A stretch of DNA of 64,000 bases from Burkholderia sp. SRS-46 (GTDB lineage Bacteria > Pseudomonadota > Gammaproteobacteria > Burkholderiales > Burkholderiaceae): the NCBI RefSeq assembly GCF_004343775.1, contig NZ_PTXL01000008.1, positions 372,001 through 436,000 on the forward strand. The letters run 5' to 3'. Shown here piece after piece: positions 26,717 through 37,325 of this stretch. The translations under genes were made by a program, and so were the position numbers. The notes below the pieces were generated by a model. That model was not told the origin of the DNA and did no database searches. It saw nothing but the letters and a program-made list of their open reading frames with translations. The number at the start of each line of letters is the position of its first letter. The stretch's first letter is position 1.

Positions 26717-26754
26717 AAAACAAAAGCGGCATCGATTGCGGGAATCGATGCCGC
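26717..26754 (-). terminator. rho-independent terminator of the hut operon
   Basis: A 12-bp perfect stem GCGGCATCGATT (26726-26737) / AATCGATGCCGC (26743-26754) with a 5-nt loop. On the minus strand it is followed by TTTTGTTTT. It lies about 55 bp after the hutG stop. Confidence 0.9.
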
Positions 26755-26809
26755 CCGTTGCGATGCCGCGCCCTTCTCCGCCGCGGCGTCGTCTTTCGCG
26801 TCATCGCGT

Positions 26810-27607
26810 TCAGCGATAGGCGAGCGCCGTCTCGACGAGCGTCTGCAGCAACGGCGAGACCCGCGCGGCGCGCGTCTCGTCGTACGCATAGGGACGCGTC
26901 TCGTCCATGTAGGTGATCTGCGCGAGTTCCAGCTGCACGGCCTGCACGCCGGTTTCCGGCACGCCGTATTGACGCGTGATGTAGCCGCCCTTGAAGCGGC
27001 CGTTCGCGACCGCCGTGAAGCCGCCGTGCGCGGTCACGCACGCGGCCAGCGCTTCCGCGAGGCCCGCCGCGGCGCTCGCGCCGTTCGCGGTGCCGAAGTT
27101 GAAATCCGGCAAGCGCCCGTCGAAGAAACGCGGCACGTGCGAACGGATCGAATGCGCCTCCCACACCAGCGCGCGGCCGTGCTCGCGCTTCAGGCGCGCG
27201 AGCTCGCCTTGCAGCGCCTCGTGGTACGGCCGCCAGTAGCGGTCGCGGCGGCGCAGGATCTCGTCGTTGCCCGGCAACGCGCCCGCCGGATAGAGCGGCG
27301 CCTTGTCGAACGTGTCGACCGGCACGAGGCCGGTCGTGTCCTGCCCCGGGTACAGGTTCTCGTTGTCGGGCGGCCGGTTCAGGTCGACGACGTAGCGTGC
27401 ATGCGACGGCACCAGCACCGACGCGCCGAGCGCGACGGCGAAGCCATACAGGCGCTCGAGATGCCAGTCGCAATCGTCGACGAAGCGCGCGTCGGGCGTC
27501 ATCGTCGCCGCGAGGTCGTCGGGAATGTAGGTGCCCGCGTGCGGAATCGAGATCAGCAGCGGCAGCGTGCCCTGCTTCAGCGTGAATACAGCCGGTTGTT
27601 GGCTCAT
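26810..27607 (-). CDS. hutG: N-formylglutamate deformylase HutG
   Basis: A 265-residue N-formylglutamate amidohydrolase, last gene of the hut operon. Signature blocks: LLISIPHAGTYIPDDLAATM, DCDWHLERLYGFAVALGASVLVPSHARYVVDLNRPPDNENLYPGQDTTGLVP, and ALVWEAHSIRSHVPRFFDGRLPDFNFGTANG. It hydrolyses N-formylglutamate to glutamate and formate, the last step of the five-step histidine pathway, and so requires HutF upstream. The ATG at 27607 begins MSQQPAVFTLKQG; continued in-frame reading upstream lies over hutF and is spurious. A strong terminator follows. Confidence 0.95.
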   Translation of the reverse strand: MSQQPAVFTLKQGTLPLLISIPHAGTYIPDDLAATMTPDARFVDDCDWHLERLYGFAVALGASVLVPSHARYVVDLNRPPDNENLYPGQDTTGLVPVDTFDKAPLYPAGALPGNDEILRRRDRYWRPYHEALQGELARLKREHGRALVWEAHSIRSHVPRFFDGRLPDFNFGTANGASAAAGLAEALAACVTAHGGFTAVANGRFKGGYITRQYGVPETGVQAVQLELAQITYMDETRPYAYDETRAARVSPLLQTLVETALAYR

Positions 27608-27633
27608 GTCGGTCTCACCGTGGTCGGTCGGAC

Positions 27634-27657
27634 GGCGCGTGCCTGGCAGCACGCGCC
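27634..27657. other. hairpin in the hutF-hutG gap
   Basis: Perfect 9-bp stem GGCGCGTGC / GCACGCGCC with a 6-nt loop in the 65-bp space between hutF and hutG. There is no T-run, so it is not a normal terminator; it may stabilise or process the mRNA. Confidence 0.4.
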
Positions 27658-27672
27658 GCAGCGCTGCATCGA

Positions 27673-29049
27673 TCAGCGCAGCAGTTGCGCCAGCGCGGCG
27701 CGGTAATCGGCATACACCGCTTCTTCGTCGCGATGGCGGCGCTCGCGCACGACGCATGCGCCGCCCGTGTAGACGTCGCGCACCGGCGTATCGCCGTGCT
27801 CGGCGAACACCGCGCCGGACAGCCACGCCGCGCTGTCGTGCTCGGCGATCGCCGGATGGTCGGCATCGAGCACCAGCCAGTCGGCGCGGCAGCCCGCGCG
27901 CAGCGCGCCGATCGACCGCCCGCTCGCCTGCGCGCCACCCGCCAGCGATGCGTCGAACAGGCGATCCGCCACCACCGGCTGTGCGTCGCTCGCGAGCACG
28001 TTGCGCGCGCGATGCACGAGCCGCTGCCCGTATTCGAGCAGGCGCAGCTCCGCGCGCCAGTCGACCGACGCGTGGCTGTCGGAACCGATGCCGATCACGC
28101 CGCCGTGCGCGAGATAGTCGACGGCCGGGAACACGCCGTCGCCGAGGTTCGCTTCCGTCGTCAGGCACAGGCCGGCCACCGCACGGCGCTTCGCGAGCGC
28201 CTCGGTCTCGGCCGCATCGAGATGCGTCGCGTGCACGAGGCACCAGCGCGGGCCGACGTCGAAGCGGTCGAGCAGCCATTGCACGGGCCGCGCGCCGTAG
28301 GTGCGCACGCAGTCGTCGACCTCGGCCGTTTGTTCCGCGATATGGATATGCACGGGCGCGTCGGCGGGCAGGCCGTCGAGCAGCGCGCGCAGCCCGGCTT
28401 CGGACACCGCGCGCAGCGAGTGCGGCGCGACGCCGTAGCGCAGCGCGCCGTCTTCCGGCGCGCTGCGGCGCATCGCGTCGAGCAGTTCGAGCAGGCCCTC
28501 CGGCGTATTGATGAAGCGGCGCTGGTCGTCGCGCGGCGGCTTGTTGCCGAAGCCCGCGAACTGGTACGACACCGGCAGCATCGTGATGCCGATGCCGGCC
28601 GCGCGCGCCGCGTCGATCACGCGCGTGCCGAGCTCGGCGATCTGCGGATAGCGCGTGCCGTCCTGCGCGTGATGCACGTAGTGGAATTCGCACACCGACG
28701 TATAGCCGCACTTCAGCATCTCGACGTACAGCCAGCGCGCGATCGCCGCGAGCGCATCGGGCGTGATCTTCAGCGCGAAGCGGTACATCAGGTCGCGCCA
28801 GCTCCAGAAGCTGTCGGACGGGTTCGCGCGGTATTCGGTGAGCCCCGCCATCGCGCGCTGGAACGCGTGCGAATGCAGGTTCGGCATGCCGGGCACGACC
28901 GGGCCCGCCGCGCGCGCGACACCCGCCGGCGCGTCGGTGTCGGGCGTCACCTCGGTCAGCGTGCCGGCGGCGTCCCAGCGCAGCAGCACGTTGCGGCGCC
29001 AGCCGTCAGGCAGATAGGCGTGCGCCGCGAACAACGTCGAATCGGTCAT
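27673..29049 (-). CDS. hutF: formimidoylglutamate deiminase HutF
   Basis: A 458-residue amidohydrolase-superfamily enzyme converting N-formimidoyl-L-glutamate to N-formylglutamate and ammonia. Metal ligands are visible in VVPGMPNLHSHAFQRAMAGLTEYR (HxH), CLVHATHLDAAET and GIGSDSHASVDWRAELRLLEYGQRL (Asp). Start MTDSTLFAAHAYLPDGW at 29049 is taken as most family-like. An ATG at 29064 overlapping the hutI stop (ATGA) with AGGA upstream would add MMGLA and is a fair alternative. Presence with hutG defines the formylglutamate branch rather than the formamide branch of histidine degradation. Confidence 0.94.
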   Translation of the reverse strand: MTDSTLFAAHAYLPDGWRRNVLLRWDAAGTLTEVTPDTDAPAGVARAAGPVVPGMPNLHSHAFQRAMAGLTEYRANPSDSFWSWRDLMYRFALKITPDALAAIARWLYVEMLKCGYTSVCEFHYVHHAQDGTRYPQIAELGTRVIDAARAAGIGITMLPVSYQFAGFGNKPPRDDQRRFINTPEGLLELLDAMRRSAPEDGALRYGVAPHSLRAVSEAGLRALLDGLPADAPVHIHIAEQTAEVDDCVRTYGARPVQWLLDRFDVGPRWCLVHATHLDAAETEALAKRRAVAGLCLTTEANLGDGVFPAVDYLAHGGVIGIGSDSHASVDWRAELRLLEYGQRLVHRARNVLASDAQPVVADRLFDASLAGGAQASGRSIGALRAGCRADWLVLDADHPAIAEHDSAAWLSGAVFAEHGDTPVRDVYTGGACVVRERRHRDEEAVYADYRAALAQLLR

Positions 29050-29060
29050 CGCGAGTCCCA

Positions 29061-30284
29061 TCATCCATTCCTGCGGTGAAACACGGTCGCGCCGCCGCGC
29101 ACCACCCGCTCGCACAGCGGGCGGCCGATCCAGTAGGCGAGTTCCGCGAGCGAGCCGACCGGCCACACCGCGAAATCCGCCTGGCGGCCGACCTCGAGCG
29201 CGCCGTGGCGATCCGCGCGGCCGAGCGCCGCGGCCGCGTGGCGCGTGACGCCCTGCAGCACTTCGGGCACCGTCATGCGGAACAGCGTGCAGCCGAGGTT
29301 CAGCGTCAGCAGCAGCGATTCGAGCGGCGACGTGCCCGGGTTGTGATCGGTCGCGAGCGCGATCGGCACCTGGTGCTTGCGCAGCAGGTCGAGCGGCGGC
29401 AACTGCGTCTCGCGAATGAAGTAGTACGCGCCGGGCAGCAGCACGGCGACCGTGCCGGCCGCCTTCATCGCCTCGATGCCGGCTTCGTCGAGAAACTCGA
29501 GGTGATCGGCGGACAGCGCGCGATAGCGCGCGGCGAGCGCGGTGCCGCCCGCGTTCGACAGCTGTTCCGCATGCAGCTTCACCGGCAGCCCGCGCCGCGT
29601 CGCGGCCTCGAACACGCGCTCGGTCTGCGCGAGCGAGAAGCCGATCCGCTCGCAAAACACGTCGACCGCGTCGACGAGCCCTTCGTCGGCGAGCGCCGGC
29701 AGCATGCGTTCGCACACCTCGTCGATATACGCGTCCGCGCGGCCCGCGTATTCGGGCGGCAGCGCATGCGCGCCGAGGAAGGTCGTATAGACCGTCACCG
29801 GGAAGCGCTCGCCGAGCTGCCGCGCGACGCGCAGCATCTTGCGCTCGCTCGCGAGGTCGAGGCCGTAGCCCGACTTGATCTCGATCGCGGTCACGCCTTC
29901 GGCGAGCAGCGGCTGCAGCCGCGCGGCGGCCTGCACGAACAGCGTCGCCTCGTCGGCGTCGCGCGTCGCGCGCACCGTCGACACGATCCCGCCGCCCTGC
30001 CGCGCGATTTCCTCGTAGCTGACGCCGGCCAGGCGCTGCGCGAACTCGTCCGCGCGCGTGCCGCCGTACACGAGGTGCGTGTGGCAATCGACGAGGCCCG
30101 GCGTCACCCACGCGCCGTGCAGATCCTCGCGCTGCCAGTGCGCATAGTCGTGCGGCAGCGCGGCGCTCGCGCCGAGCCAGACGATCGCGCCGGTTTCGTC
30201 GACGACGATCGCCGCATCGTCGATCGTCTCGTCGGGGTGGCCGTGCGGGCACAGCCTCAGGTGATGCCAGACAGTCGGTTTCAT
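29061..30284 (-). CDS. hutI: imidazolonepropionase HutI
   Basis: A 407-residue amidohydrolase hydrolysing 4-imidazolone-5-propionate to N-formimidoylglutamate. Visible motifs: [51 protein letters not shown] (metal HxH and substrate loop), [25 protein letters not shown], and [31 protein letters not shown]. The start at 30284 ([15 protein letters not shown]) is 4 bp after the hutD stop; longer in-frame reading into hutD is spurious. It overlaps or abuts hutF. Confidence 0.95.
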   Translation of the reverse strand: MKPTVWHHLRLCPHGHPDETIDDAAIVVDETGAIVWLGASAALPHDYAHWQREDLHGAWVTPGLVDCHTHLVYGGTRADEFAQRLAGVSYEEIARQGGGIVSTVRATRDADEATLFVQAAARLQPLLAEGVTAIEIKSGYGLDLASERKMLRVARQLGERFPVTVYTTFLGAHALPPEYAGRADAYIDEVCERMLPALADEGLVDAVDVFCERIGFSLAQTERVFEAATRRGLPVKLHAEQLSNAGGTALAARYRALSADHLEFLDEAGIEAMKAAGTVAVLLPGAYYFIRETQLPPLDLLRKHQVPIALATDHNPGTSPLESLLLTLNLGCTLFRMTVPEVLQGVTRHAAAALGRADRHGALEVGRQADFAVWPVGSLAELAYWIGRPLCERVVRGGATVFHRRNG

Positions 30285-30288
30285 GCGT

Positions 30289-30912
30289 TCAGTTCGATTC
30301 GGCCACGTCGAGCGACACGGCCAGCAGCGCGCCGTCGCCGCGCACCGCGACGTCAAACGCACGCTGCGGCCCGTCGAGCCGCAGCGTGTCCAGTTCTTCC
30401 AGGGTATGGGTCGTGCCGTCGAGCTCGACCTGCACCGGGCCCGCCGCGCAGAACAACAGCACGGTGCCCGCGCGCGCGACGCGATGCGTGCCGGCGCGCC
30501 ACGCGGCGACCGACCCGCGCGTGGTCGCGCGGCGCGTCATCAGGTTGAAATCGCGCGTGGGGCCATCGTGCAGCGTCGCGCCGATCGCCGTTTCGCCCGC
30601 GAAATCCGCGCGGGCGAGCGGCGCATCGAGCACGTGGCACGCGCCGTCCGCGGCCTCGAGCGTCATGCCGGCGCCGGACAGCAGCACTAGCGTGCGGTCG
30701 ATGCCGTCGAAGCGCGAGAACGGCCCCGCCGCCGCGACGTCCGCGACGCTCACGCGCCATGCGAACGCGTCGAGCGCGGCGCCGGGCGGGAACGCGGCGA
30801 TCTCGCGCGTCACGCCGCCGCCGTTCTTCCACGGCGACGCGACGAGATCCGCTGCGCGAATCATCGCGGCGGCCAGTGTCGCGGTCACCGGCGCCTGGTC
30901 GAGCGCCGTCAT
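30289..30912 (-). CDS. hutD: HutD family protein
   Basis: A 207-residue cupin-fold HutD protein: [70 protein letters not shown]. The WKNGGGxTREI and FDGIDRTL blocks are diagnostic. In Pseudomonas HutD is thought to limit hut over-expression, probably by binding an intermediate such as formylglutamate; the mechanism is not settled. It sits 2 bp after hutU and 4 bp before hutI. Confidence 0.92.
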   Translation of the reverse strand: MTALDQAPVTATLAAAMIRAADLVASPWKNGGGVTREIAAFPPGAALDAFAWRVSVADVAAAGPFSRFDGIDRTLVLLSGAGMTLEAADGACHVLDAPLARADFAGETAIGATLHDGPTRDFNLMTRRATTRGSVAAWRAGTHRVARAGTVLLFCAAGPVQVELDGTTHTLEELDTLRLDGPQRAFDVAVRGDGALLAVSLDVAESN

Positions 30913-30914
30913 GC

Positions 30915-32603
30915 TCAGCGGCCGAGCATCGGCAGCTTCAGGCCGGCTTCGCGGGCCGTCTGCTGCGCGAGTTCGTAGCCGGCGTCCGCGTGGCGCATCA
31001 CGCCCGTCGCCGGGTCGTTCAGCAGCACGCGGCCGAGGCGCTCGTGCGCTTCAGCGGTGCCGTCCGCGACGATCACGACGCCCGAGTGCTGCGAGAAGCC
31101 CATGCCGACGCCGCCACCGTGGTGCAGCGACACCCACGACGCGCCGCCTGCCGTGTTCAGCAGTGCGTTCAGCAGCGGCCAGTCGCTGACGGCATCCGAA
31201 CCGTCCTTCATCGATTCCGTCTCGCGGTTCGGGCTCGCGACCGAACCCGTGTCGAGGTGATCGCGGCCGATCACGATCGGCGCCTTCAGTTCGCCGTTCC
31301 TGACCATCTCGTTGAACGCCTGGCCGAGGCGATAGCGATCCTTCACGCCGACCCAGCAGATCCGCGCCGGCAGGCCCTGGAACGCGATGCGTTCGCGCGC
31401 CATGTCGAGCCAGTTGTGCAGGTGCGGATCGTCGGGGATCAGCTCCTTCACCTTCTGGTCGGTCTTGTAGATGTCCTCCGGATCGCCGGACAGCGCGACC
31501 CAGCGGAACGGGCCCTTGCCTTCGCAGAACAGCGGGCGGATGTACGCCGGCACGAAGCCCGGGAAGTCGAACGCGTTCTCCACGCCCATTTCCAGCGCCA
31601 TCTGGCGGATGTTGTTGCCGTAGTCGAGCGTCGCCGCGCCGCGCTCCTGCAGCGCCAGCATCGCGCGCACCTGCACCGCCATCGACTGCTTCGCGACCTT
31701 CACGATGCTCTGCGGATCGACCTTCTGCGCCTCGCGCCATTGCGCGACGGTCCAGCCCTGCGGCAGGTAGCCGTTGATCGGGTCGTGCGCGCTCGTCTGG
31801 TCGGTCACGCAGTCCGGCGTGATGCCGCGCGTGACGAGCTCCGCGAACACGTCGGCCGCGTTGCCGAGCAGGCCGATCGACACCGGCTTGCCCGTGCGCT
31901 TCGCTTCCTCGATCATGCCGAGCGCCTCGTCGAGCGTCGTCGCCTTCTTGTCGACGTAGCGCGTCTTCAGGCGGAAGTCGATGCGCGTCTCGTCGCATTC
32001 GACCGCGATCATCGAGAAGCCGGCCATCGTCGCCGCGAGCGGCTGCGCGCCGCCCATCCCGCCGAGGCCGCCCGTCAGGATCCAGCGGCCCGACGGATCG
32101 CCGTTGAAGTGCTGGTTCGCGACCGAGAAGAAGGTTTCGTAGGTGCCCTGCACGATGCCCTGGCTGCCGATGTAGATCCAGCTGCCGGCCGTCATCTGGC
32201 CGTACATCATCAGGCCCTTGCGGTCGAGCTCGTGGAAGTGATCCCAGTTCGCCCAGTGCGGCACGAGGTTCGAGTTCGCGAGCAGCACGCGCGGCGCATC
32301 CTTGTGCGTGCGGAACACGCCCACCGGCTTGCCCGACTGGATGAGCAGCGTCTCGTCCTCGTTCAGATCCTTCAGCGACGCGAGGATCTGGTCGTAGCAC
32401 GCCCAGTTGCGCGCCGCGCGGCCGATGCCGCCGTACACGACGAGCGCATGCGGGTGCTCGGCGACTTCCGGATCCAGGTTGTTCTGGATCATCCGGTAGG
32501 CCGCTTCCGCGAGCCAGGTCTTGCAGGTCTTCTCGCTGCCGCGCGGCGCGCGGATCGTGCGCGTCGGGTCGAGGCGGGGATCGATTTGATTCGGATGGTT
32601 CAT
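30915..32603 (-). CDS. hutU: urocanate hydratase HutU
   Basis: A 562-residue urocanase, full length. NAD-binding and active-site blocks are present: [102 protein letters not shown], and [21 protein letters not shown]. It hydrates urocanate to 4-imidazolone-5-propionate using tightly bound NAD+. GGGAG lies 8 nt before the start. It follows hutC by 37 bp and precedes hutD by 2 bp. Confidence 0.97.
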   Translation of the reverse strand: MNHPNQIDPRLDPTRTIRAPRGSEKTCKTWLAEAAYRMIQNNLDPEVAEHPHALVVYGGIGRAARNWACYDQILASLKDLNEDETLLIQSGKPVGVFRTHKDAPRVLLANSNLVPHWANWDHFHELDRKGLMMYGQMTAGSWIYIGSQGIVQGTYETFFSVANQHFNGDPSGRWILTGGLGGMGGAQPLAATMAGFSMIAVECDETRIDFRLKTRYVDKKATTLDEALGMIEEAKRTGKPVSIGLLGNAADVFAELVTRGITPDCVTDQTSAHDPINGYLPQGWTVAQWREAQKVDPQSIVKVAKQSMAVQVRAMLALQERGAATLDYGNNIRQMALEMGVENAFDFPGFVPAYIRPLFCEGKGPFRWVALSGDPEDIYKTDQKVKELIPDDPHLHNWLDMARERIAFQGLPARICWVGVKDRYRLGQAFNEMVRNGELKAPIVIGRDHLDTGSVASPNRETESMKDGSDAVSDWPLLNALLNTAGGASWVSLHHGGGVGMGFSQHSGVVIVADGTAEAHERLGRVLLNDPATGVMRHADAGYELAQQTAREAGLKLPMLGR

Positions 32604-32640
32604 GACGACTGCTCCCGAAGGAAATGAAAATTCAACAGAT

Positions 32641-33336
32641 TCAGAAATGCCCGGTGAAGCGATAGCGGCTGCCGGGATGCCAAAGATTCGCCACCGAGGC
32701 GACGACGCCCTGCGACCAGGTGCGCCGATGTAAAACCAGACACGGTTCGACGTCGTCCATCCGAAGCTGCGCGCGCCTCTCCGGCGCGGGTGCGGCCGCT
32801 TCGATCCGGTACTCGACGCGCTGCAGCGGGGCCGCGCGCATCAGGTACTGGTTCGGCGTCGTGTTCGTGAAATCCTGCCCGGCGTAATCCGGCGCGACCG
32901 CCGGATTCACCCATCGTTCTTCGAGCTGCACCGGCTCGTCGTTCTCGAAATGCAGCACCAGCGAGTGGAACAGCTTCGCGCGCACCGCCACCTGCATCTC
33001 GTCCGCCAGCGCGTCGTCGGCCTTGACCGTCGCGAGGCCGAGCACGCTGGCGTGATACGCATGCCCGCGCGCCGCGACTTCCTCCGAGATGCTGCGGATC
33101 GCCACCAGGGTCGACTCGTACTTCGGCCGCGCGACGAAGGTGCCCGCGCCCTGCACCCGCGTGATCACCTGCTCGGCCGTCAACTCGCGCAGCGCGCGGT
33201 TGACGGTCATGCGCGCGACCTTGAAGTCGCGGGCCAGCTCGTTCTCGGACGGCACCTGATGGCCCTCCGCCCACTCGCCGGCATGAATGCGAGCCAGGAT
33301 GAAATCCTTGATCTCCTGGTAGACCGGTGCGCTCAT
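32641..33336 (-). CDS. hutC: histidine utilization repressor HutC (GntR family)
   Basis: A 231-residue GntR/HutC-type repressor. The N-terminal winged helix is [64 protein letters not shown]. The C-terminal UTRA ligand domain ends [36 protein letters not shown]. It would bind urocanate and release the hut promoter. It lies second in the operon, 4 bp after hutH, so it is autoregulated through the two palindromes upstream of hutH. Confidence 0.95.
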   Translation of the reverse strand: MSAPVYQEIKDFILARIHAGEWAEGHQVPSENELARDFKVARMTVNRALRELTAEQVITRVQGAGTFVARPKYESTLVAIRSISEEVAARGHAYHASVLGLATVKADDALADEMQVAVRAKLFHSLVLHFENDEPVQLEERWVNPAVAPDYAGQDFTNTTPNQYLMRAAPLQRVEYRIEAAAPAPERRAQLRMDDVEPCLVLHRRTWSQGVVASVANLWHPGSRYRFTGHF

Positions 33337-33340
33337 CGCG

Positions 33341-34864
33341 TTACTGTTCCGATGCGAACGAGAACGGTGCGACCTTCGCGAACGCGCGCTCGCCGACCAG
33401 CTTGGCGATCACCGCGATGTCCGGCGCGAAGTAGTGGTCGAGCTCGTAGTGCGCGACCTTGCCGCGGATCGTTTCCATCACCGGCGCCAGCTTCGGGCTG
33501 GTGTGATACGGCGCGCGCAGGTCGACGCCCTGGGCGGCGGCCAGCAGTTCGATCGCGAGGATGTGCTTCGTGTTGTCCGCGATGTCGGCGAGCTTGCGCG
33601 CGGCGAACGTCGCCATCGACACGTGGTCTTCCTGGTTCGCCGAGGTCGGCAGCGAGTCGACCGACGCCGGGTGCGCGAGCGTCTTGTTTTCCGATGCCAG
33701 CGCGGCGGCCGTCACGTGCGCGATCATGAAGCCGGAGTTCACGCCGCCGTCCCTCACGAGGAACGGGGGCAGGCCCGACAGCGTCGCATCGATCAAGAGC
33801 GCGATGCGGCGTTCGGCCAGCGCGCCGATTTCCGATGCGGCGAGCGCGAGGTTGTCGGCCGCGAACGCGACGGGCTCGGCGTGGAAGTTGCCGCCCGACA
33901 GCACTTCGCCGGTGTCCGGGAAGATCAGCGGGTTGTCCGACACGGCGTTCGCTTCGACCAGCAGCACGTCGGCCGCGTGGCGCATCTGGTCCAGGCACGC
34001 GCCCATCACCTGCGGCTGGCAGCGCAGGCTGTACGGATCCTGCACCTTGTCGCAGTCGCGGTGCGACTGGTTGATCGGCGAGCCTTCGAGCAGGTCGCGG
34101 TACGACGCGGCCGCGTCGATCTGGCCTTGATGGCCGCGCAGTTCGTGAATGCGTGCGTCGAACGGCTTCACCGAGCCGGCTGCCGCGTCGACCGACAGCG
34201 CGCCCGCGACCAGCGCGGTGCGGTACAGGTCTTCGATCGCGAACATGTTGTCGAGCGCCAGCGCGGTCGATGCCTGCGTGCCGTTCAGCAGCGCGAGGCC
34301 TTCCTTCGCCTGCAGCGTCAGCGGCGCGAGGCCCGCGACGCGCAGGCCGTCGAGCGCGCTGGCACGCTCGCCGCGGATGAACACTTCGCCGACGCCGAGC
34401 AGCACCGCCGACATGTGCGCGAGCGGCGCCAGGTCGCCCGATGCGCCGACCGAGCCCTTCACCGGGATCAGCGGCAGCACGTCCGCGTTGTACAGCTTGA
34501 TCAGCGCGTCCATCACTTCGCGGCGGATGCCCGAGTGGCCGCGGCCGAGGCTCGACAGCTTCAGCGCCATCAGCAGGCGCACCGACGAACGCGCCATCGG
34601 CTCGCCGACGCCGACCGCGTGCGACAGCACCAGGTTCTTCTGCAGCAGTTCGAGCTGGTCGTGCGGGATGTGCGTGCTGGCCAGGCGGCCGAAGCCCGTG
34701 TTGATGCCGTAGGCCGGCTCGCCCTTCGCGGCGATGTCGGCGACGGCCTTCGCGCCTGCGTCGATCTTCGCGAAGCTGGCCGGGTCGAGCGCGAGCTGCA
34801 CGGATTCGCGTGCGATCTGGCGCAGTTGCGGGAGGGTCAGGTGGCCGGGGGTAAGCGTAATCAT
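33341..34864 (-). CDS. hutH: histidine ammonia-lyase HutH
   Basis: A 507-residue histidase, first gene of the hut operon. The MIO-forming triad Ala-Ser-Gly is at residues 141-143 in [28 protein letters not shown] (substrate-binding loop with the catalytic Tyr) is near residue 52, and [14 protein letters not shown] is towards the C-terminus. It deaminates histidine to urocanate. The start ATG at 34864 has AGGA 8 nt upstream, and two GntR-type palindromes lie immediately before it. Confidence 0.97.
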   Translation of the reverse strand: MITLTPGHLTLPQLRQIARESVQLALDPASFAKIDAGAKAVADIAAKGEPAYGINTGFGRLASTHIPHDQLELLQKNLVLSHAVGVGEPMARSSVRLLMALKLSSLGRGHSGIRREVMDALIKLYNADVLPLIPVKGSVGASGDLAPLAHMSAVLLGVGEVFIRGERASALDGLRVAGLAPLTLQAKEGLALLNGTQASTALALDNMFAIEDLYRTALVAGALSVDAAAGSVKPFDARIHELRGHQGQIDAAASYRDLLEGSPINQSHRDCDKVQDPYSLRCQPQVMGACLDQMRHAADVLLVEANAVSDNPLIFPDTGEVLSGGNFHAEPVAFAADNLALAASEIGALAERRIALLIDATLSGLPPFLVRDGGVNSGFMIAHVTAAALASENKTLAHPASVDSLPTSANQEDHVSMATFAARKLADIADNTKHILAIELLAAAQGVDLRAPYHTSPKLAPVMETIRGKVAHYELDHYFAPDIAVIAKLVGERAFAKVAPFSFASEQ

Positions 34865-34874
34865 GTGAGCAATC

Positions 34875-34887
34875 CTGTCTAGACAAG
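34875..34887. promoter_or_regulatory. HutC operator, proximal
   Basis: Palindrome TGTCTAGACA (34876-34885), flanked by C and AG, 11 bp upstream of the hutH ATG. It shares CTTGT...ACAAG-type half-sites with the second copy 43 bp away and fits the GntR/HutC operator style. Confidence 0.65.
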
Positions 34888-34918
34888 TTCGTGATGGCTT
34901 GCAGTGTAGTGACCCGAA

Positions 34919-34932
34919 CTTGTATAGACAAG
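34919..34932. promoter_or_regulatory. HutC operator, distal
   Basis: Near-perfect palindrome CTTGTATAGACAAG about 55 bp upstream of the hutH start, matching the TGTA/TACA-type sites bound by HutC in other proteobacteria. It probably overlaps or precedes the hutH promoter. Confidence 0.7.
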
Positions 34933-35328
34933 TGCTTTTTCGCCGATTTCGACTCGGGAGTTTCCCTGATGCCCGGCGCGCCCCGCCGGCCCGCCGGTTG
35001 CGGGCCGCATCTCATCATTCGTTGCGGTTATTTTGCTTTGAGAAACAGACGTATCAACGCGCTCGCCACGGAGAGGCGCCATGGATGCCCGTCACGATTC
35101 ACGAGCCAGCTCGCCCGCTGCACGCTCACGAAGATCCGGGCAAAGCAACGCGATCGCGATCGGCCGTTGCTGGATGTCGGCGCCGTTCTCGCACAGCGAC
35201 GCGAGCGGCAAGGTGCCGGCTTCCCGGAGGACCGGCAAGACCGCGTGATTGCCCCTATCAAGGCGCGCTACGCGGCGCCGAACGATGCGCCGCTCGAATG
35301 AGCGGGCCGGCGCGCGGATGAACGGGAA
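34933..35328. other. intergenic region between hutH and the phosphopantetheinyl transferase gene
   Basis: About 400 bp with no convincing gene. ORFs on both strands lack ribosome sites and family-like sequence. It holds the hut promoter at its left end; nothing else recognisable. Confidence 0.55.
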
Positions 35329-36093
35329 TTACGCGCGCGTCCACGCGACGCATGCCGCGTAGCCGGGCGCCGCGTCGAGCCAAGCGGCGTCGAACGCGGC
35401 CACGCCGGCCGCGGGCGCGGCGGGCGCGACGATTTCCACCGCCGGCGTCGCCGCGTCGCGCGGCGGCACCACCGCGAACGCCTGCAGCCCGCCGGCAATG
35501 CCGGTGCCGAGCGCCTTCAGCAGCGCTTCCTTCGCGGCCCAGACGCGCATGAACGCGTCCGCGCGCGCAGCATCCGGCCGAGCGTCGAGATAGGCGGCCT
35601 CACCGGGCGCGCACACCTCGCGCGACAGCGCGCGCCAGTCGATCGCACGGTCGGCGCGCTCGATGTCGACGCCGACCCGGCATGCGGCCGACCACGCGAT
35701 CAGCGCATGATCGCCGGCATGCGACACGTTGAAATCGAGCGATGCGCGGTGCGCGGGATCGAGCGCGGGACGGCCGGCCTCGCCGACGGCGATCACGACG
35801 TCCCGCGGCGCAATGCCGAGCCGCGCACCGAGCACGTCGCGCAGCGCGATGCGCGTGCCGGCGCTGCGCACCGCGTCCTCCCGGCGCAGGAAGCGCGCCG
35901 CGCGCGCCCGTTCGGCGTCGCTCAGGCCCGCATAGGCGGGCGACGCGAGCGGCGCATCCCAGTCGAAATCGACGCGCACGACCCGCACGCCCGCGCGGCG
36001 CGCGGCCGGCGGCACGTCGATTGCATGCGCACGATAGGCACGCGGGGCGCGGAGCGCGTCGCTGGACGAACCGGAATCGGGAGAGCTGGACAT
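35329..36093 (-). CDS. 4'-phosphopantetheinyl transferase (Sfp type)
   Basis: A 254-residue Sfp-type PPTase that would load phosphopantetheine onto carrier proteins of polyketide, peptide or fatty-acid synthases. Core motifs: FNVSHAGDH at residues 121-129, GVDIE at 141-145 (metal-binding acids), and WAAKEALLKALGTGI from 185. The N-terminus (first 35 residues) is Ser/Ala-rich and the exact start is uncertain, as no strong ribosome site precedes 36093. No carrier protein or synthase lies nearby, so it is probably a general PPTase. Confidence 0.9.
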   Translation of the reverse strand: MSSSPDSGSSSDALRAPRAYRAHAIDVPPAARRAGVRVVRVDFDWDAPLASPAYAGLSDAERARAARFLRREDAVRSAGTRIALRDVLGARLGIAPRDVVIAVGEAGRPALDPAHRASLDFNVSHAGDHALIAWSAACRVGVDIERADRAIDWRALSREVCAPGEAAYLDARPDAARADAFMRVWAAKEALLKALGTGIAGGLQAFAVVPPRDAATPAVEIVAPAAPAAGVAAFDAAWLDAAPGYAACVAWTRA

Positions 36094-36182
36094 CGACGCG
36101 TGGCCTGCGGGACGAAACGTCCGATGTTAATCGATCGTCGCGCGTTCGGGCGGAGCATCCCGCCGGTCACACGCCCGGCCGT

Positions 36183-37223
36183 TCAGCCGTTCGCGGCGAC
36201 GCCGGACGGCACATGCCGCGCACGCGCGGCCGCGTGGTGCGCATGGACCGTGCCCGGCGCATCGGCCGGCAGCGCACCGTGCCGCAGCCAGTGCAGCGCG
36301 AGCGGCCACAGCGTGTCGGCGAAACGGCTGTGGAAGAACGCGAAGTGCCCGATCGCGTCGACGCCGATGTCGCGCGGCGCGATCCGCAGATGCGTGACGT
36401 CGCTGCCGGTGTAATAGCCGATCAACCGCTCGATCGCCGCGACGGTGCCGAACGCGTCGTCGTCGAGCCCGATCGCGAGCATCGGCGCGGTGAGCGCCGC
36501 GAAGCGCGCGGGCAGCTCGGCACGGCACGCGACGTGCCGCGCGTGCCGGCCGCACGCATAGACGTCCTCGAAACGCGGCCGCGACCGCGCCCACGACAAC
36601 GCGACACCGCGCGGCGTGTCCTCCATCCAGCCGAGGCGCTTCGCCGGCACGTAGCCGCACACCGCCGCGAGCGCCGGCATCGCGACGTGCCACTTCCACC
36701 ACATGCGCCGCCGCTCGGCCGGCAGGTAGTCGCGCCAGTATGCATACTGCGCGCCGACCGTCAGTACGTGCCGCACCTGCACGTTCGACGGCGCGAGCCC
36801 GAGCACGAAGCCGCCGATGCTGTGCGCGACGACGTCGAGCGGCTGGCCGGGAAACGCGTCGAGCGCGTAGCGCAGCGCGGCCTCGCAGTCGAGCCGCCCC
36901 CAGTCGAGCCAGTTCGCGCGCAGGTTCGCGAGCCGCGCGGGGCGCGAGCCGCCGATGCCGCGATAGTCGTACACCAGCACGTCGCGCCCCTGCGCGAACA
37001 GGCAGGCGGCAAAGCGGAAGTAGTAGTCGCAGCGCACCGACGTCGCGCAGTTCACGACCGTGACCGGCCGGCCCGGCGCGCCGCCGCGGTGCCGCCACAC
37101 GTGGCCGTGCAGCGTGTAGCCATCCGCCGTGCGCAGCGTCACCGGTTCCGGCGGCCGCGCATCGGCCGCGCGCCCGTCGCGGCCTTCGCGTCGCGTGCCG
37201 GCCGCCTCCTTCGCATCCGTCAT
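36183..37223 (-). CDS. alpha/beta-fold hydrolase
   Basis: A 346-residue alpha/beta hydrolase. LRTADGYTLHGHVWRH leads into the core, VYDYRGIGGSRPA forms the oxyanion-side loop, and the nucleophile elbow is VVAHSIGGFVLGL with Ser135. A late DAIGHFAFFHS supplies the likely catalytic His. Relatives are annotated as serine aminopeptidase-like or lysophospholipase-like hydrolases; substrate unknown. The start at 37223 follows GAGGAG by 6 nt. It is divergent from a LysR regulator at 37326. Confidence 0.85.
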   Translation of the reverse strand: MTDAKEAAGTRREGRDGRAADARPPEPVTLRTADGYTLHGHVWRHRGGAPGRPVTVVNCATSVRCDYYFRFAACLFAQGRDVLVYDYRGIGGSRPARLANLRANWLDWGRLDCEAALRYALDAFPGQPLDVVAHSIGGFVLGLAPSNVQVRHVLTVGAQYAYWRDYLPAERRRMWWKWHVAMPALAAVCGYVPAKRLGWMEDTPRGVALSWARSRPRFEDVYACGRHARHVACRAELPARFAALTAPMLAIGLDDDAFGTVAAIERLIGYYTGSDVTHLRIAPRDIGVDAIGHFAFFHSRFADTLWPLALHWLRHGALPADAPGTVHAHHAAARARHVPSGVAANG

Positions 37224-37325
37224 CGTGTCTCCTCGCAAGGGCCGGACTCGGGCCGGCCTCGATCAAACTTGACGCATTGCGCAAACTCGACCACGCTTGC
37301 GACTTCGTTCGCATGAATCCAACGC

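Noticed and set aside
34891-35301. ORFs upstream of hutH
   Set aside because: Cover the HutC operators and promoter region and look non-coding.
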